Assembly (NCBI RefSeq): GCF_900109345.1
Contig: NZ_FNZN01000007.1
Location: forward strand, 70,930 to 134,929
From: Maribacter orientalis
GTDB taxonomy: Bacteria > Bacteroidota > Bacteroidia > Flavobacteriales > Flavobacteriaceae
DNA length: 64,000 nt
Direction of reading: 5' to 3'
The position numbers were made by a program, and so were the translations under genes. Shown one piece after another: positions 8,751 through 17,755 of the stretch. Numbering within the stretch: the first letter of the stretch is position 1; every line of letters begins with the position of its first letter. The notes below the pieces were generated by a model that saw only the letters and a list, made by a program, of their open reading frames with translations, was not told where the DNA came from and did no database searches.

Positions 8751-9536
8751 TTAGTTATTGCTAAAATAACCTTTCATAATTCCACGTTGCGAATCTCGAA
8801 TGAATTGTAGTATTTCGTCACGTTCAGGAGTTGCTTCCATTTCTGCTTCAATAATTTGTACGGCTTGTGAATTATTGTAGTTTTTTTGGTAAAGAATTCT
8901 GTAAATATTCTGAATCTCTCTAATCTTATCAGACACAAAACCCCTTCTTCTTAAACCAACAGAATTAATACCTACATAAGATAATGGCTCTCTAGCGGCT
9001 TTAACATATGGTGGCACATCTTTTCTAACTAAAGAACCGCCTGTAACAAAGGCATGTTGTCCTACAGATACGAATTGATGTACTGCAACCAAACCTGCAA
9101 GAATAACATTGTCACCAATAGTAACGTGACCTGCTAATGTTGAATTATTAGAGAAAATACAATTATCACCCACCAAACAATCGTGAGCAACATGACAGTA
9201 CGCCATTATCAGGCAATTTTTGCCGATAACAGTTTTCATACGGTCAGATGTTCCTTTATGAATTGTGGCACACTCTCGAATAGTGGTGTTATCACCAATA
9301 ACGACAGTTGTTTCCTCTCCATCATACTTTAAATCTTGTGGAGATGCAGAAATTACAGCACCCGGAAAAATGTTACAGTTTTTCCCGATACGAGCACCTT
9401 CCATAATGGTGACATTAGAACCTATCCATGTACCATCACCAATTGTTACATTGTTGTGAATAGTAGTAAAAGGTTCAACTACGACATTTTTAGATATTTT
9501 AGCGCCTGGATGTATATAAGCTAAAGGTTGATTCAT
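8751..9536 (-). CDS. lpxA: UDP-N-acetylglucosamine acyltransferase LpxA
   Basis: Catalyses the first step of lipid A synthesis, transfer of a 3-hydroxyacyl chain from ACP to UDP-GlcNAc. The 261-residue protein is a trimeric hexapeptide-repeat helix for about 190 residues, followed by a helical C-terminal domain. The motif HVAHDC contains the catalytic base corresponding to His125 of the E. coli enzyme. The ATG lies one base beyond the lpxC-fabZ stop, so translation is likely coupled. Together with lpxD and the lpxC-fabZ fusion it supplies the early Raetz pathway. Confidence 0.97.
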   Translation of the reverse strand: MNQPLAYIHPGAKISKNVVVEPFTTIHNNVTIGDGTWIGSNVTIMEGARIGKNCNIFPGAVISASPQDLKYDGEETTVVIGDNTTIRECATIHKGTSDRMKTVIGKNCLIMAYCHVAHDCLVGDNCIFSNNSTLAGHVTIGDNVILAGLVAVHQFVSVGQHAFVTGGSLVRKDVPPYVKAAREPLSYVGINSVGLRRRGFVSDKIREIQNIYRILYQKNYNNSQAVQIIEAEMEATPERDEILQFIRDSQRGIMKGYFSNN

Positions 9537-9537
9537 T

Positions 9538-10938
9538 CTAAGTTCTTTTAACTATTTGCGCCATTAACTCTGCTTCACTTACCAATTTGTCATTTGCGTA
9601 TGCATATGCTTGCATATGACAAATACCTCTTCTAATCGGTGTAATTAAACTACAGTGAAATATTAATGTATCGCCTGGTAATACTTGCCTTTTAAATTTT
9701 ACTTTATCTATTTTCATAAACAAAGTCAAATAATTTTCTGGATCAGGTACGGTACTTAAAACCAAAATACCACCTGTTTGTGCCATAGCTTCTACTTGAA
9801 GTACACCTGGCATTACTGGAGCCCCTGGAAAATGTCCGACGAAGAATGGTTCGTTCATTGTCACATTCTTCATACCTACTACATGCTCTTCTGATAGCTC
9901 GATAATACGGTCTATTAATAAGAATGGAGGTCTATGTGGTAACATATCCATAATCTTATGAATATCCATTAACGGTGGCAAGCTTAAATCATACTTCGGA
10001 ACTTTATTCCGTTTTTCTAATTTGATAATTTGTGAAAGCTTCTTCGCGAATTGGTTATTTACATAATGACCAGGCTTATTAGCTATTACCTTACCTCGTA
10101 TACGTGTACCAATTAAAGCCAAATCTCCAATTACATCTAAAAGCTTATGTCTTGCTGCTTCATTTGGTTGGTGTAATGTTAGATTATCTAAAATTCCATT
10201 AGCTTTTACAGACAGTTTCTTTTTATTAAAGGCCTTCTCTAACTTCGCCATCGTGTCTTGAGATATCTCTTTATCCACATATACGATAGCGTTGTTTAAA
10301 TCCCCTCCTTTTATTAGTCCGTTTTCCAAAAGCATTTCTAACTCGTGAAGGAAACTAAAGGTACGAGCATTTGAAATTTCAGATTTAAAATCAGAAATTT
10401 TATCTAAAGTTGCATTTTGAGTCCCTAAAACTTTGGTTCCAAAATCTACCATCGTCATCACTTGATATTCGTCTGAAGGAATAATTGTTATTTCACTACC
10501 TGTATTTTCATCTTTAAAAGAAATAACTTCTTTAACAATATATTCTTCACGAACCGCATCTTGCTCAACTATTCCGGCTTTCTCTAATACTTCTACAAAA
10601 AACTTAGAGGAACCATCCATAATTGGAGGTTCTGCGGCATTCAGCTCTATTAATACATTATCAATTTCAAGACCAACTAAAGCCGCCAAAACGTGTTCTG
10701 AAGTTTGAATCTTGACGCCATTTTTCTCTAAATTGGTACCTCTTTGTGTGTTCACAACAAGATTTGCGTCAGCAGGAATAATAGGCTCACCTTCTAAATC
10801 TACCCTTTTAAATGCATAACCATGGTTTTCACTTGCCGGTAAAAATTTAATGGTAACATTGCTACCAGTATGCAAACCTACTCCCGTTAGACTTACCTCT
10901 TTACCAATTGTCCTTTGTTTTTTTTTTGTTGTACTCAT
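9538..10938 (-). CDS. lpxC-fabZ: Fused LpxC deacetylase / FabZ dehydratase
   Basis: A 466-residue natural fusion typical of Bacteroidota. Residues 1 to about 305 are LpxC, the zinc deacetylase committing UDP-GlcNAc acyl intermediates to lipid A: HVLAALVGLEIDN carries one zinc His and HKLLDVIGDLALIG the second His and Asp. From about residue 320, LPHRPPFLLIDRI and GHFPGAPVMPGVLQVE mark FabZ, the 3-hydroxyacyl-ACP dehydratase, with catalytic His and Glu. Both activities compete for 3-hydroxyacyl-ACP, so fusion may balance lipid A and fatty-acid flux. It lies between lpxD and lpxA with gaps of a few bases. Confidence 0.97.
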   Translation of the reverse strand: MSTTKKKQRTIGKEVSLTGVGLHTGSNVTIKFLPASENHGYAFKRVDLEGEPIIPADANLVVNTQRGTNLEKNGVKIQTSEHVLAALVGLEIDNVLIELNAAEPPIMDGSSKFFVEVLEKAGIVEQDAVREEYIVKEVISFKDENTGSEITIIPSDEYQVMTMVDFGTKVLGTQNATLDKISDFKSEISNARTFSFLHELEMLLENGLIKGGDLNNAIVYVDKEISQDTMAKLEKAFNKKKLSVKANGILDNLTLHQPNEAARHKLLDVIGDLALIGTRIRGKVIANKPGHYVNNQFAKKLSQIIKLEKRNKVPKYDLSLPPLMDIHKIMDMLPHRPPFLLIDRIIELSEEHVVGMKNVTMNEPFFVGHFPGAPVMPGVLQVEAMAQTGGILVLSTVPDPENYLTLFMKIDKVKFKRQVLPGDTLIFHCSLITPIRRGICHMQAYAYANDKLVSEAELMAQIVKRT

Positions 10939-10940
10939 CG

Positions 10941-11957
10941 TCAGTCCTTCTTTTCTAAAGTGTCGATTCTACTAATTATTTTTGATAAGTTCTTAAAATG
11001 AACATATGATTTGTTATAATCACCATAATTTAAAGCTGGTGAACCTTGTAAAACCTCTCGGTCTTTTACATTTCTACCGATACCAGATTGTGCTTGTATT
11101 TTCACATAATCACCGATCATGATATGACCTACAATACCAACTTGACCACCGATCATACAATGCTTACCGATTTTGGTAGAACCTGCAATTCCTGTTTGAG
11201 CGGCAATTACGGTATGTTCACCAATCTCAACATTATGGGCAATTTGAATTTGATTATCTAGCTTCACTCCTTTTCTCAAGATAGTAGACCCTAAGGTTGC
11301 ACGGTCAATAGTGGTACCTGCCCCTACATCTACATTATCTTCCAAGATAACATTACCTGTTTGTGGTACTTTAATGAATTCGCCATTTTCATTTGGCGTA
11401 AACCCAAATCCATCTGCACCTAATACCACTCCACTGTGAACTACACAATTATCGCCAATAATTGTTTCTGAATAAATTTTCGCGCCTGCAAATATGGTAA
11501 CATTATTACCAACCAATACATTATCACCAATATATACATTCGGATATACCTTTACATTATCACCAAGCGTTACATTATTTCCCAAATAAGCAAATGCACC
11601 AAGATAAACATCAGTACCATAGGTTGCAGTATCCGATTTAAAAATAGGCTCCTCTATCCCTAATTTATTATTTTTAACTTGGTTATAATACTCCAATAAT
11701 TTGGAGAACGATTTATAAGCATCTTCAACCTTGATTAAGGTGGTATTTAATTTATGTTCAGGAATAAAACTTTTGTTCACTATAGTAATAGAAGCCTTGG
11801 TTTTATAAATGAACGAAGTATATTTCGGATTTGCCAAAAAAGTAAGAGAGCCTTCTTCGCCTTCTTCTATTTTAGCAAGTTTATGCACGGCTATATCTGG
11901 ATTCCCATGTACTTCTCCTTCTAAAATACCTGCAATCTGACCTGCTGTAAATTTCAT
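10941..11957 (-). CDS. lpxD: UDP-3-O-acylglucosamine N-acyltransferase LpxD
   Basis: Adds the second 3-hydroxyacyl chain in lipid A synthesis. I start it at the ATG before MKFTAGQIAGIL, giving 338 residues; the longer frame to 12005 would begin with GTG and run into the preceding HD gene. The N-terminal uridine-binding domain is followed by a long hexapeptide helix. Both active-site histidines of the family can be recognised: QIAHNVEIG and GIVGHIMIG. This is therefore the orthodox LpxD, in contrast to the divergent copy at 7164. It ends two bases before the lpxC-fabZ ATG. Confidence 0.95.
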   Translation of the reverse strand: MKFTAGQIAGILEGEVHGNPDIAVHKLAKIEEGEEGSLTFLANPKYTSFIYKTKASITIVNKSFIPEHKLNTTLIKVEDAYKSFSKLLEYYNQVKNNKLGIEEPIFKSDTATYGTDVYLGAFAYLGNNVTLGDNVKVYPNVYIGDNVLVGNNVTIFAGAKIYSETIIGDNCVVHSGVVLGADGFGFTPNENGEFIKVPQTGNVILEDNVDVGAGTTIDRATLGSTILRKGVKLDNQIQIAHNVEIGEHTVIAAQTGIAGSTKIGKHCMIGGQVGIVGHIMIGDYVKIQAQSGIGRNVKDREVLQGSPALNYGDYNKSYVHFKNLSKIISRIDTLEKKD

Positions 11958-11980
11958 GGGCGTAAAAGTAAGAAAAATAG

Positions 11981-13210
11981 TTAAACTGCTTCTTTTGGGT
12001 AACACATATAATATTTGGTCACCGTTTTCGAAAGTGCATTCAAATTAAGGTGATCCGATAATTTAGCAACATCAGTTATTTTTCCGTTTTTCCTCAAGAT
12101 ATTAATATTCTGATTCTCTCTATCATAGGCCTTATTCTTTAACTCACCGGTAAAAACAAAATAAGAGGTTTCTTCATCCGTAAGTTTGTAAAGCTTCTTT
12201 ATTTTATTAAACTTACTATTAAACTTGGTTTCGTTTATTCGCTCTTTCTTAAGTTTAATATGCAAAAGCTTTCTGTTCAATATCATTTCACAAAGTGTAG
12301 AAAGCACAAAATCGTCAGCGTATTGCCATTCTTTTAATGCAGCTAAAATATCTACATCATCTAATTTAGCAAACTTTGCCAAGGTGATCCTATCAAAATT
12401 ACTTTTATCGAAATGTTGCGATAAGAAATAAAGTAATGCTTTACTACAATTTAGAGATGTTCCATTTTTAATTAAAAAACGTGCTCTTTTCAAAATACTG
12501 ATAAGCAATTGCTCGGCGACAACTCCTGTCTTATGTAAATACACTTGCCAATACATAAAACGCCTTGCCATTAAAAATTTCTCGACCGAGTAAATTCCTT
12601 TTTCTTCGATCACTAGATTACCATCAACAACATTCAACATCGTAATTAAACGCTCTGCATTTGTATTTCCTTCAGCAACGCCTGTATAAAAGCTATCTCT
12701 TTTTAAATAGTCTAATCGGTCCATGTCTAACTGACTTGAAACCAATTGATTTAAGAACTTTTTAGGGTGCTTACCAGTGAATATTGAGATGGCTTCCGTT
12801 AAACTTCCGTTAAATCGTTCATTGAGTTCTTCCATAAACTGAAGTGAAATGAACTCATGACTTACGCCTTCAACGATACTATGCTCCATCGCGTGTGAAA
12901 AAGGACCATGTCCAATATCATGCAAAAGAATGGCCCCAAGCAGTCCATCAGATTCAGACTCCGTTATTTCAACTCCCTTGAAACGAATTACTTGCACCGC
13001 TTTCTGCATTAAATACATACAACCGAGTGCATGATGAAAACGAGTATGATGTGCACCAGGATATACCAAATACGATAACCCCATTTGTGATATTCTACGC
13101 AACCTTTGAAAGTAAGGGTCAGCAATCAGGTCAAATACAAGGGTATTAGGGATTCTAATAAATCCGTAAATTGGATCATTAAAGATTTTCAATTTGTTTG
13201 ATGTCTTCAA
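11981..13210 (-). CDS. HD-domain phosphohydrolase (dGTPase-like, COG1078 type)
   Basis: Metal-dependent phosphohydrolase of 409 residues. HHTRFHHALG supplies the first metal His and LLHDIGHGPFSHAMEH the HD pair with the following His ligands; QLDMDRLDYLKRDS gives the later Asp. This pattern matches the dNTP triphosphohydrolase-like HD proteins found next to lpxD in flavobacteria; the natural substrate is not known. The start is TTG at 13210: a stop (TGA) lies upstream in frame with no ATG between, and the conserved NKLKIFNDPIYGF sequence begins only six residues in. It heads the lipid A gene run and is divergent from porX. Confidence 0.85.
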   Translation of the reverse strand: MKTSNKLKIFNDPIYGFIRIPNTLVFDLIADPYFQRLRRISQMGLSYLVYPGAHHTRFHHALGCMYLMQKAVQVIRFKGVEITESESDGLLGAILLHDIGHGPFSHAMEHSIVEGVSHEFISLQFMEELNERFNGSLTEAISIFTGKHPKKFLNQLVSSQLDMDRLDYLKRDSFYTGVAEGNTNAERLITMLNVVDGNLVIEEKGIYSVEKFLMARRFMYWQVYLHKTGVVAEQLLISILKRARFLIKNGTSLNCSKALLYFLSQHFDKSNFDRITLAKFAKLDDVDILAALKEWQYADDFVLSTLCEMILNRKLLHIKLKKERINETKFNSKFNKIKKLYKLTDEETSYFVFTGELKNKAYDRENQNINILRKNGKITDVAKLSDHLNLNALSKTVTKYYMCYPKEAV

Positions 13211-13296
13211 GATAGATTTGTCTTTTCTGAAATTAACATTTCAAAGTTATACAAAAGCATCAGCATAGAATTTGATTATCGTCAAATAATAATACA

Positions 13297-14841
13297 ATGA
13301 ACAAGATAAAAATATTATGGGTAGATGATGAAATCGATTTACTCAAACCTCATATCATTTTTTTAGAAGCAAGAAATTATGAAGTAATTACCTGCCAAAG
13401 CGGTCAAGAGGCATTAGAAGAATTAATGCAAACGCGAGTAGACATTGTTTTTCTTGACGAAAATATGCCAGGCATTTCTGGTTTAGAAACCCTTTCAGAA
13501 ATAAAAATAATTGACAGTTCTATACCTGTAGTGATGATCACTAAAAGTGAAGAAGAATTTATTATGGAAGAAGCTATTGGTTCAAAAATAGCTGATTACC
13601 TAATTAAGCCTGTAAACCCTAATCAGATATTACTTTCCCTTAAAAAGAATCTAGACCATTCTAGATTAATTTCTGAAAAAACAACCAGTAACTATCAACA
13701 AGAATTTAGAAAGATTGCCATGGATCTTTCTATGGTGAATAGCTACCAAGAATGGGCAGATTTATATAGAAAATTGATTTACTGGGAATTGCAATTAGAG
13801 CAGATTGAGGACAGTGGAATGTTCGAAATACTTGAATCTCAAAAAATTGAAGCAAATCAACAATTCGGAAAATTTGTTGAACGTAATTACCCCGATTGGT
13901 TTACTGATGTAGATGCCCCTGTAATGTCTCACACACTTTTTAAGGAATGGATTGCACCAGAGATAAAAGACCAAAAAACATTACTGATTGTTGTAGATAA
14001 CTTGCGTTATGACCAGTGGTATGCCTTTGAGGATACCGTTAACTCATTTTACAAAAAGAAAAAAGAAGACTCTTATTATAGCATTTTACCAACTGCAACA
14101 CAATATGCTCGTAATGCCATATTCTCAGGATTAACACCGCTTGATATGGAGAAAAAATATCCGAATTGGTGGAAAAATGATACTGAGGAAGGAGGCAAAA
14201 ACTTATTCGAAGACAAATTTTTAGGAGAACAACTTAAAAGACTTGGACTTGATTTAAAGTGGGAGTATCATAAAATCAGTAGTTTAAAACAAGGCAAACA
14301 TTTAAGCCAAAATTTTAAGACTCAAAAAGATAACGACCTTACGGTAATTGTATACAATTTTGTTGACATGCTATCCCACTCCAAGACTGAAATGGAAGTG
14401 ATAAAAGAATTAGCCTCTAACGACAAGTCTTATCGATCTTTGACCACAAGTTGGTTTAAGAACTCACCTATGCTGGAAATTATTCAGCAAGCGCAGACAT
14501 TAGGAATGAAGTTGATTATTACCACTGACCATGGTACTATAAATGTAAAGTCTCCTTCAAAAGTAGTCGGAGATCGCGAAACAAGCTTGAACCTTAGATA
14601 CAAAACAGGAAGAAGTCTTACCTACGAAAAGAATGAAGTGCTAGCAGCCAAAGATCCTAAATCAATTTATTTGCCGAGTATAAATATGAGTAGCTCTTAT
14701 ATTTTCGCGAAAAATGATTTTTTCTTTGCATACCCTAATAACTATAATCATTATGTAAGTTATTATAGAAATACCTATCAACATGGCGGCGTTTCATTAG
14801 AGGAAATGATTATACCTTTTGTAGTTTTGGAGCCTAAATAA
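13297..14841 (+). CDS. porX: PorX, response regulator with PglZ domain (type IX secretion)
   Basis: A 514-residue regulator needed for type IX secretion in Bacteroidota. Residues 1-120 are a receiver domain with acidic pocket D10/D11, phosphoacceptor D54 (VFLDENMPG), T82 and K104. From about residue 205 follows a PglZ/alkaline-phosphatase-like domain: IVVDNLRYDQW, the ATQYARNAIFSG stretch, DMLSHSK and TTDHGT contain the Asp, Thr and His ligands expected for zinc and phosphodiesterase activity known for PorX. The C terminus QHGGVSLEEMIIPFVVL is also characteristic. A TAGATTTG box at 13213-13220 preceded by TTTG may be its promoter. Its kinase PorY is not in the window. Confidence 0.93.
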   Translation: MNKIKILWVDDEIDLLKPHIIFLEARNYEVITCQSGQEALEELMQTRVDIVFLDENMPGISGLETLSEIKIIDSSIPVVMITKSEEEFIMEEAIGSKIADYLIKPVNPNQILLSLKKNLDHSRLISEKTTSNYQQEFRKIAMDLSMVNSYQEWADLYRKLIYWELQLEQIEDSGMFEILESQKIEANQQFGKFVERNYPDWFTDVDAPVMSHTLFKEWIAPEIKDQKTLLIVVDNLRYDQWYAFEDTVNSFYKKKKEDSYYSILPTATQYARNAIFSGLTPLDMEKKYPNWWKNDTEEGGKNLFEDKFLGEQLKRLGLDLKWEYHKISSLKQGKHLSQNFKTQKDNDLTVIVYNFVDMLSHSKTEMEVIKELASNDKSYRSLTTSWFKNSPMLEIIQQAQTLGMKLIITTDHGTINVKSPSKVVGDRETSLNLRYKTGRSLTYEKNEVLAAKDPKSIYLPSINMSSSYIFAKNDFFFAYPNNYNHYVSYYRNTYQHGGVSLEEMIIPFVVLEPK

Positions 14842-14851
14842 ATTAAAGATT

Positions 14852-15271
14852 ATGGAATTCATTTATGGTGAAAATGAGCTGAAGAAGATTGCGAATGAAA
14901 TAATTCATAATTCAAAAAGCAAAATTCTCGCATTTTATGCACCAATGGGTGCAGGAAAAACAACACTGATAAAGGCATTGGTAAAAGCATTAGGCGGCAA
15001 GGATAATGTAAGTAGCCCAACTTTTGGACTTGTAAATGAATACGAAAATTTAAACGGAGAGCTTCTAGGTTACCATTTCGATTTTTATAGGCTAGAAGAT
15101 GAAAACGAAGCCATGGATATGGGTTTGGAAGATTATCTGAGTACAAATGGGTGGATTTTTATGGAATGGCCTGAAAAAATACCTAATCTAGTTCCTATTA
15201 ATGCTCAGATAATTAAAATTGAAATATTAAGTGAGAATATTAGAAAATTAGTACTAATTGATAATATTTAA
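14852..15271 (+). CDS. tsaE: tRNA threonylcarbamoyladenosine biosynthesis ATPase TsaE
   Basis: Small ATPase of 139 residues that acts with TsaB, TsaC and TsaD to make the t6A37 modification of ANN-decoding tRNAs. The Walker A motif GAGKTTLIKAL is at about residues 34-44, SSPTF (switch region) follows, and DFYRLED plus EWPEK complete the family pattern. It begins 10 bases after porX and is probably cotranscribed with it, which is a frequent flavobacterial arrangement. Confidence 0.95.
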   Translation: MEFIYGENELKKIANEIIHNSKSKILAFYAPMGAGKTTLIKALVKALGGKDNVSSPTFGLVNEYENLNGELLGYHFDFYRLEDENEAMDMGLEDYLSTNGWIFMEWPEKIPNLVPINAQIIKIEILSENIRKLVLIDNI

Positions 15272-15421
15272 AACTTCTGATTTTCAAGGAATAGCGTTTT
15301 TATAAATTTTCAGTATCGTTTCAACCACGTTTTTATTGTAATTTTTCGATGAAATACCAGCAAATCGATGAAATGTTCATAAAATCAGTTGAAATGCGTA
15401 ATTTTAACGTTTAACAGCATT

Positions 15422-15448
15422 TTGTTTGTGCATTATTTCTTACGTTTG
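15422..15448 (+). promoter_or_regulatory. Candidate promoter for the 43-aa peptide gene
   Basis: TTG (15422-15424), 16 bases, then TACGTTTG (15441-15448), an exact match to TAnnTTTG. The spacing is slightly short. It lies 42 bases before the ATG at 15490. Upstream is a repeated element TCGATGAAAT at 15346-15355 and 15365-15374. Confidence 0.45.
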
Positions 15449-15489
15449 CAATGAGAACTAATTCTTGTTTAACCAAAAACCCCTTGAAA

Positions 15490-15621
15490 ATGAAAAACAA
15501 AAGAACTTTTCTTGCCTCATTGGCATTAGGTGTATTTCTTTTAGCAATGGCTGCTCCGATTATTGATATCGATAATCAGGAACTAGGAATTGACAAAAGA
15601 AAATTGACACAAAAAATATAA
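15490..15621 (+). CDS. Small secreted peptide, 43 aa, unknown function
   Basis: A complete 43-codon frame from ATG to TAA. The first 22 residues form a clear signal peptide: basic MKNKR, hydrophobic LASLALGVFLLAM, small residues AMA before APIID. The predicted mature part is only about 21 residues, rich in Asp, Glu and Lys, ending KRKLTQKI. It has its own promoter-like sequence, a well-placed terminator at 15641-15667 and more than 200 bases of upstream sequence, so it looks like an independently regulated monocistronic gene. There is no cysteine, so it is not a lipoprotein. I do not recognise a family. Confidence 0.6.
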   Translation: MKNKRTFLASLALGVFLLAMAAPIIDIDNQELGIDKRKLTQKI

Positions 15622-15640
15622 GCTTTTAGCTTTAATTTAT

Positions 15641-15667
15641 AAAGGGTGTATGCAAATACACCCTTTT
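15641..15667 (+). terminator. Intrinsic terminator after the 43-aa peptide gene
   Basis: Inverted repeat AAAGGGTGTA/TACACCCTTT with a six-base loop and a run of eight T, 19 bases beyond the stop codon at 15621. Confidence 0.85.
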
Positions 15668-15717
15668 TTTATACTATTTCCCCAATGTGTTCGTTAAAAC
15701 CTTATACATTATAGTTA

Positions 15718-16377
15718 ATGAATATTAAGGTTAAAAACAAAAAGGCACAAAGAAAGATTTTTTTAGAATCGATAATGGTATTTTTTATAGCAGTATCTCC
15801 TTTTTTATATAAGTTGTACGACTATATTCCAAATGCCTCAGAAAATTCTGTGTCCTTTTTAGGAATTACAATTGGAAGCCATGGGTTTGCCGATGTATCT
15901 ACATTTATTTGGTTTCTGATGAGTAAAATAGTACCCCTTTATTTATTGATCTTTTGGTTTTTAACTGTAAAAAATTGGTGGTATCATATTATACTAATAC
16001 CAATTGCAATGTATGCTTTTCAAATATTTGAAGTTTTATATTCTAACGATAATGACATCGACACTGAAAATTTACTTTGGCTTTTACCAATTTGTATTGT
16101 TATAATTCCATTTGTATACTTTCTAAGAATTAAACTTTATGATAAACACGTTTTAGGTATCGACTTAGATGCCATGGATAAAGAACTTAAGGAGTTAAAG
16201 AATAAAGATTTCACTTCTGATGGCTTTACTCCTTTTGAATCACGGGATACCGATGAGGAATCTGAAATATCTTCTATGTCAGATGAACTTAATACAAAAT
16301 TATCGACAGGTAACCTTGAGCATACATTAAAAGGCTTCCAAGAACGTATTCAGACCTGGCTAAACTTCAAGTTTTAA
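15718..16377 (+). CDS. Membrane protein, unknown function
   Basis: A 219-residue protein that I do not recognise. Hydrophobic segments near residues 17-34, 58-82, 86-108 and 120-140 suggest four membrane helices. The C-terminal 75 residues are hydrophilic and acidic, rich in Ser, Asp and Glu, and end with a predicted amphipathic stretch (FQERIQTWLNF). The protein begins with a strongly basic sequence (KVKNKKAQRK), which places the N terminus in the cytoplasm. It lies alone between the small peptide gene and ald on the same strand, with about 100 bases before ald. Confidence 0.6.
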   Translation: MNIKVKNKKAQRKIFLESIMVFFIAVSPFLYKLYDYIPNASENSVSFLGITIGSHGFADVSTFIWFLMSKIVPLYLLIFWFLTVKNWWYHIILIPIAMYAFQIFEVLYSNDNDIDTENLLWLLPICIVIIPFVYFLRIKLYDKHVLGIDLDAMDKELKELKNKDFTSDGFTPFESRDTDEESEISSMSDELNTKLSTGNLEHTLKGFQERIQTWLNFKF

Positions 16378-16428
16378 ATTCTTACAGCTACACTTATTAT
16401 TGTTAATTATTCATTTCTTTAAAAATTG

Positions 16429-16459
16429 TACATTTGAGTTTCAAATAGTTGATTTGAAA
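16429..16459 (+). promoter_or_regulatory. ald upstream region: -7 box and inverted-repeat operator candidate
   Basis: TACATTTG at 16429-16436 is an exact -7 consensus. It is followed by a perfect 8-base inverted repeat, TTTCAAAT-AGTTG-ATTTGAAA (16439-16459), located where it would overlap the transcript start. GTACATTT occurs twice around the repeat (16428 and 16463). The arrangement suggests a dimeric repressor or dual regulator site; an Lrp/AsnC protein encoded at 21536 is a candidate, by analogy with AldR-type control. No well-spaced -33 box is seen. Confidence 0.4.
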
Positions 16460-16476
16460 AACGTACATTTTCAGTT

Positions 16477-17676
16477 ATGAGCCAAGCCACTTCGCCATTT
16501 AGTAAACACCAATTACTTCCACAAGAAGAAACGTTAGAAGTTTTTAGACAAAAAGGTGAATTGTTTATTGGCATTCCTAAAGAAAATCAATATCAAGAAA
16601 AACGTATCTGTCTTACTCCGGATGCTGTAAATGCAATCACTTCAAATGGGCATCGTGTACTTATTGAATCAGGTGCTGGCGAGGGTGCACATTATACCGA
16701 TTTAGACTTTACCCAAGCAGGTGGTGAGATAACCAAGGATACTAAAAAAGTATTTGCATGTCCGCTAATTTTAAAAGTGGAACCCCCTACCCTAACCGAA
16801 ATAGGATTTATAAATCCACAGACCGTCATTATTTCAGCACTTCAAATTAAAACTCAATATAAAGAGTATTTTGAAGAATTAGCAAGAAAGCGAATTACGG
16901 CGATTGCTTTTGAATATATTAGAGATGATGAAGGCAAATACCCTGCAGTACGTTCTCTAAGTGAAATTGCAGGTATTTCATCTGTTCTAATAGCAGCAGA
17001 ATTAATGGCCGCAAATAATAATGGTAACGGACTAATGTTCGGAAACATTAGTGGCGTACCTCCTGTAGAGGTTGTAATAATTGGAGCAGGTACCGTAGGT
17101 GAATTTGCAGCAAGATCAGCAATTGGTATTGGCGCGAATGTAAAAGTTTTTGACAACTCGATAACTAAACTTAGAAATATACAGACCAACTTAAAACAAA
17201 CCGTTTATACATCAACCATACAGCCTAAGAACCTCTTAAAAGCTCTTAAACGTTGTGATGTTGCCATTGGGGCCACTAGAGGAAAAGATAGGTCGCCAGT
17301 AGTTGTATCCAGTACTATGGTAGAACATATGAAAAAAGGTGCTGTAATTATAGATGTAAGTATTGATACCGGTGGTTGTTTTGAAACTAGTGAAATAACC
17401 AGTCATAATAAACCTACTAGAAAAAAGTTTGATGTCATACATTACGGCGTTCCGAATATACCTTCTAGGTATCCAAAAACTGCTTCAGTTTCAATTAGTA
17501 ATATTTTCACCCCTTATCTTTTAAAAATTGGTGAGGATGGCGGACTGGAAAATTCACTTCGATTTGATAAAGGCTTAAGAAACGGACTCTACATGTACCA
17601 TGGAATTCTTACTAATAAATCTGTTGGTGAATGGTTTGATTTACAATACAGTGATATAAATTTTTTGATTTTTTAG
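16477..17676 (+). CDS. ald: Alanine dehydrogenase
   Basis: NAD-dependent enzyme interconverting alanine and pyruvate plus ammonia. The 399-residue protein is a little longer than the roughly 370 of classical Ald because of an N-terminal extension of about 30 residues before IGIPKEN, as in other Bacteroidota. Visible features: the N-terminal substrate domain with Arg/Lys residues (KEN...EKR, KVEPPT), the nucleotide-binding glycine motif VVIIGAGTVGEFAARSA near residue 205, and the conserved DVSIDTGGCFETS segment. A close relative, NAD(P) transhydrogenase alpha, is excluded by length and by the absence of a membrane segment or a pntB gene. The upstream repeat suggests amino-acid-responsive control. 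Confidence 0.9.
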   Translation: MSQATSPFSKHQLLPQEETLEVFRQKGELFIGIPKENQYQEKRICLTPDAVNAITSNGHRVLIESGAGEGAHYTDLDFTQAGGEITKDTKKVFACPLILKVEPPTLTEIGFINPQTVIISALQIKTQYKEYFEELARKRITAIAFEYIRDDEGKYPAVRSLSEIAGISSVLIAAELMAANNNGNGLMFGNISGVPPVEVVIIGAGTVGEFAARSAIGIGANVKVFDNSITKLRNIQTNLKQTVYTSTIQPKNLLKALKRCDVAIGATRGKDRSPVVVSSTMVEHMKKGAVIIDVSIDTGGCFETSEITSHNKPTRKKFDVIHYGVPNIPSRYPKTASVSISNIFTPYLLKIGEDGGLENSLRFDKGLRNGLYMYHGILTNKSVGEWFDLQYSDINFLIF

Positions 17677-17755
17677 AATACTAGCCATTTTCCTTTTCCT
17701 ATCCTTTTAAAAAGGTATAATTTCGCGTTCTTAAATAATTCAATAAAGAACAAAA

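Noticed and set aside
7164..11957. The two LpxD genes as a recent duplication or assembly error
   Set aside because: They differ in length, start codon and one active-site residue and lie at separate places in a gene order known from other flavobacteria.
13297..14841. PglZ domain as a sign of a BREX/phage defence system
   Set aside because: The domain is fused to a receiver domain with a phosphoacceptor Asp, the exact PorX architecture, and no other BREX gene (brxC, pglX, brxL) is nearby.
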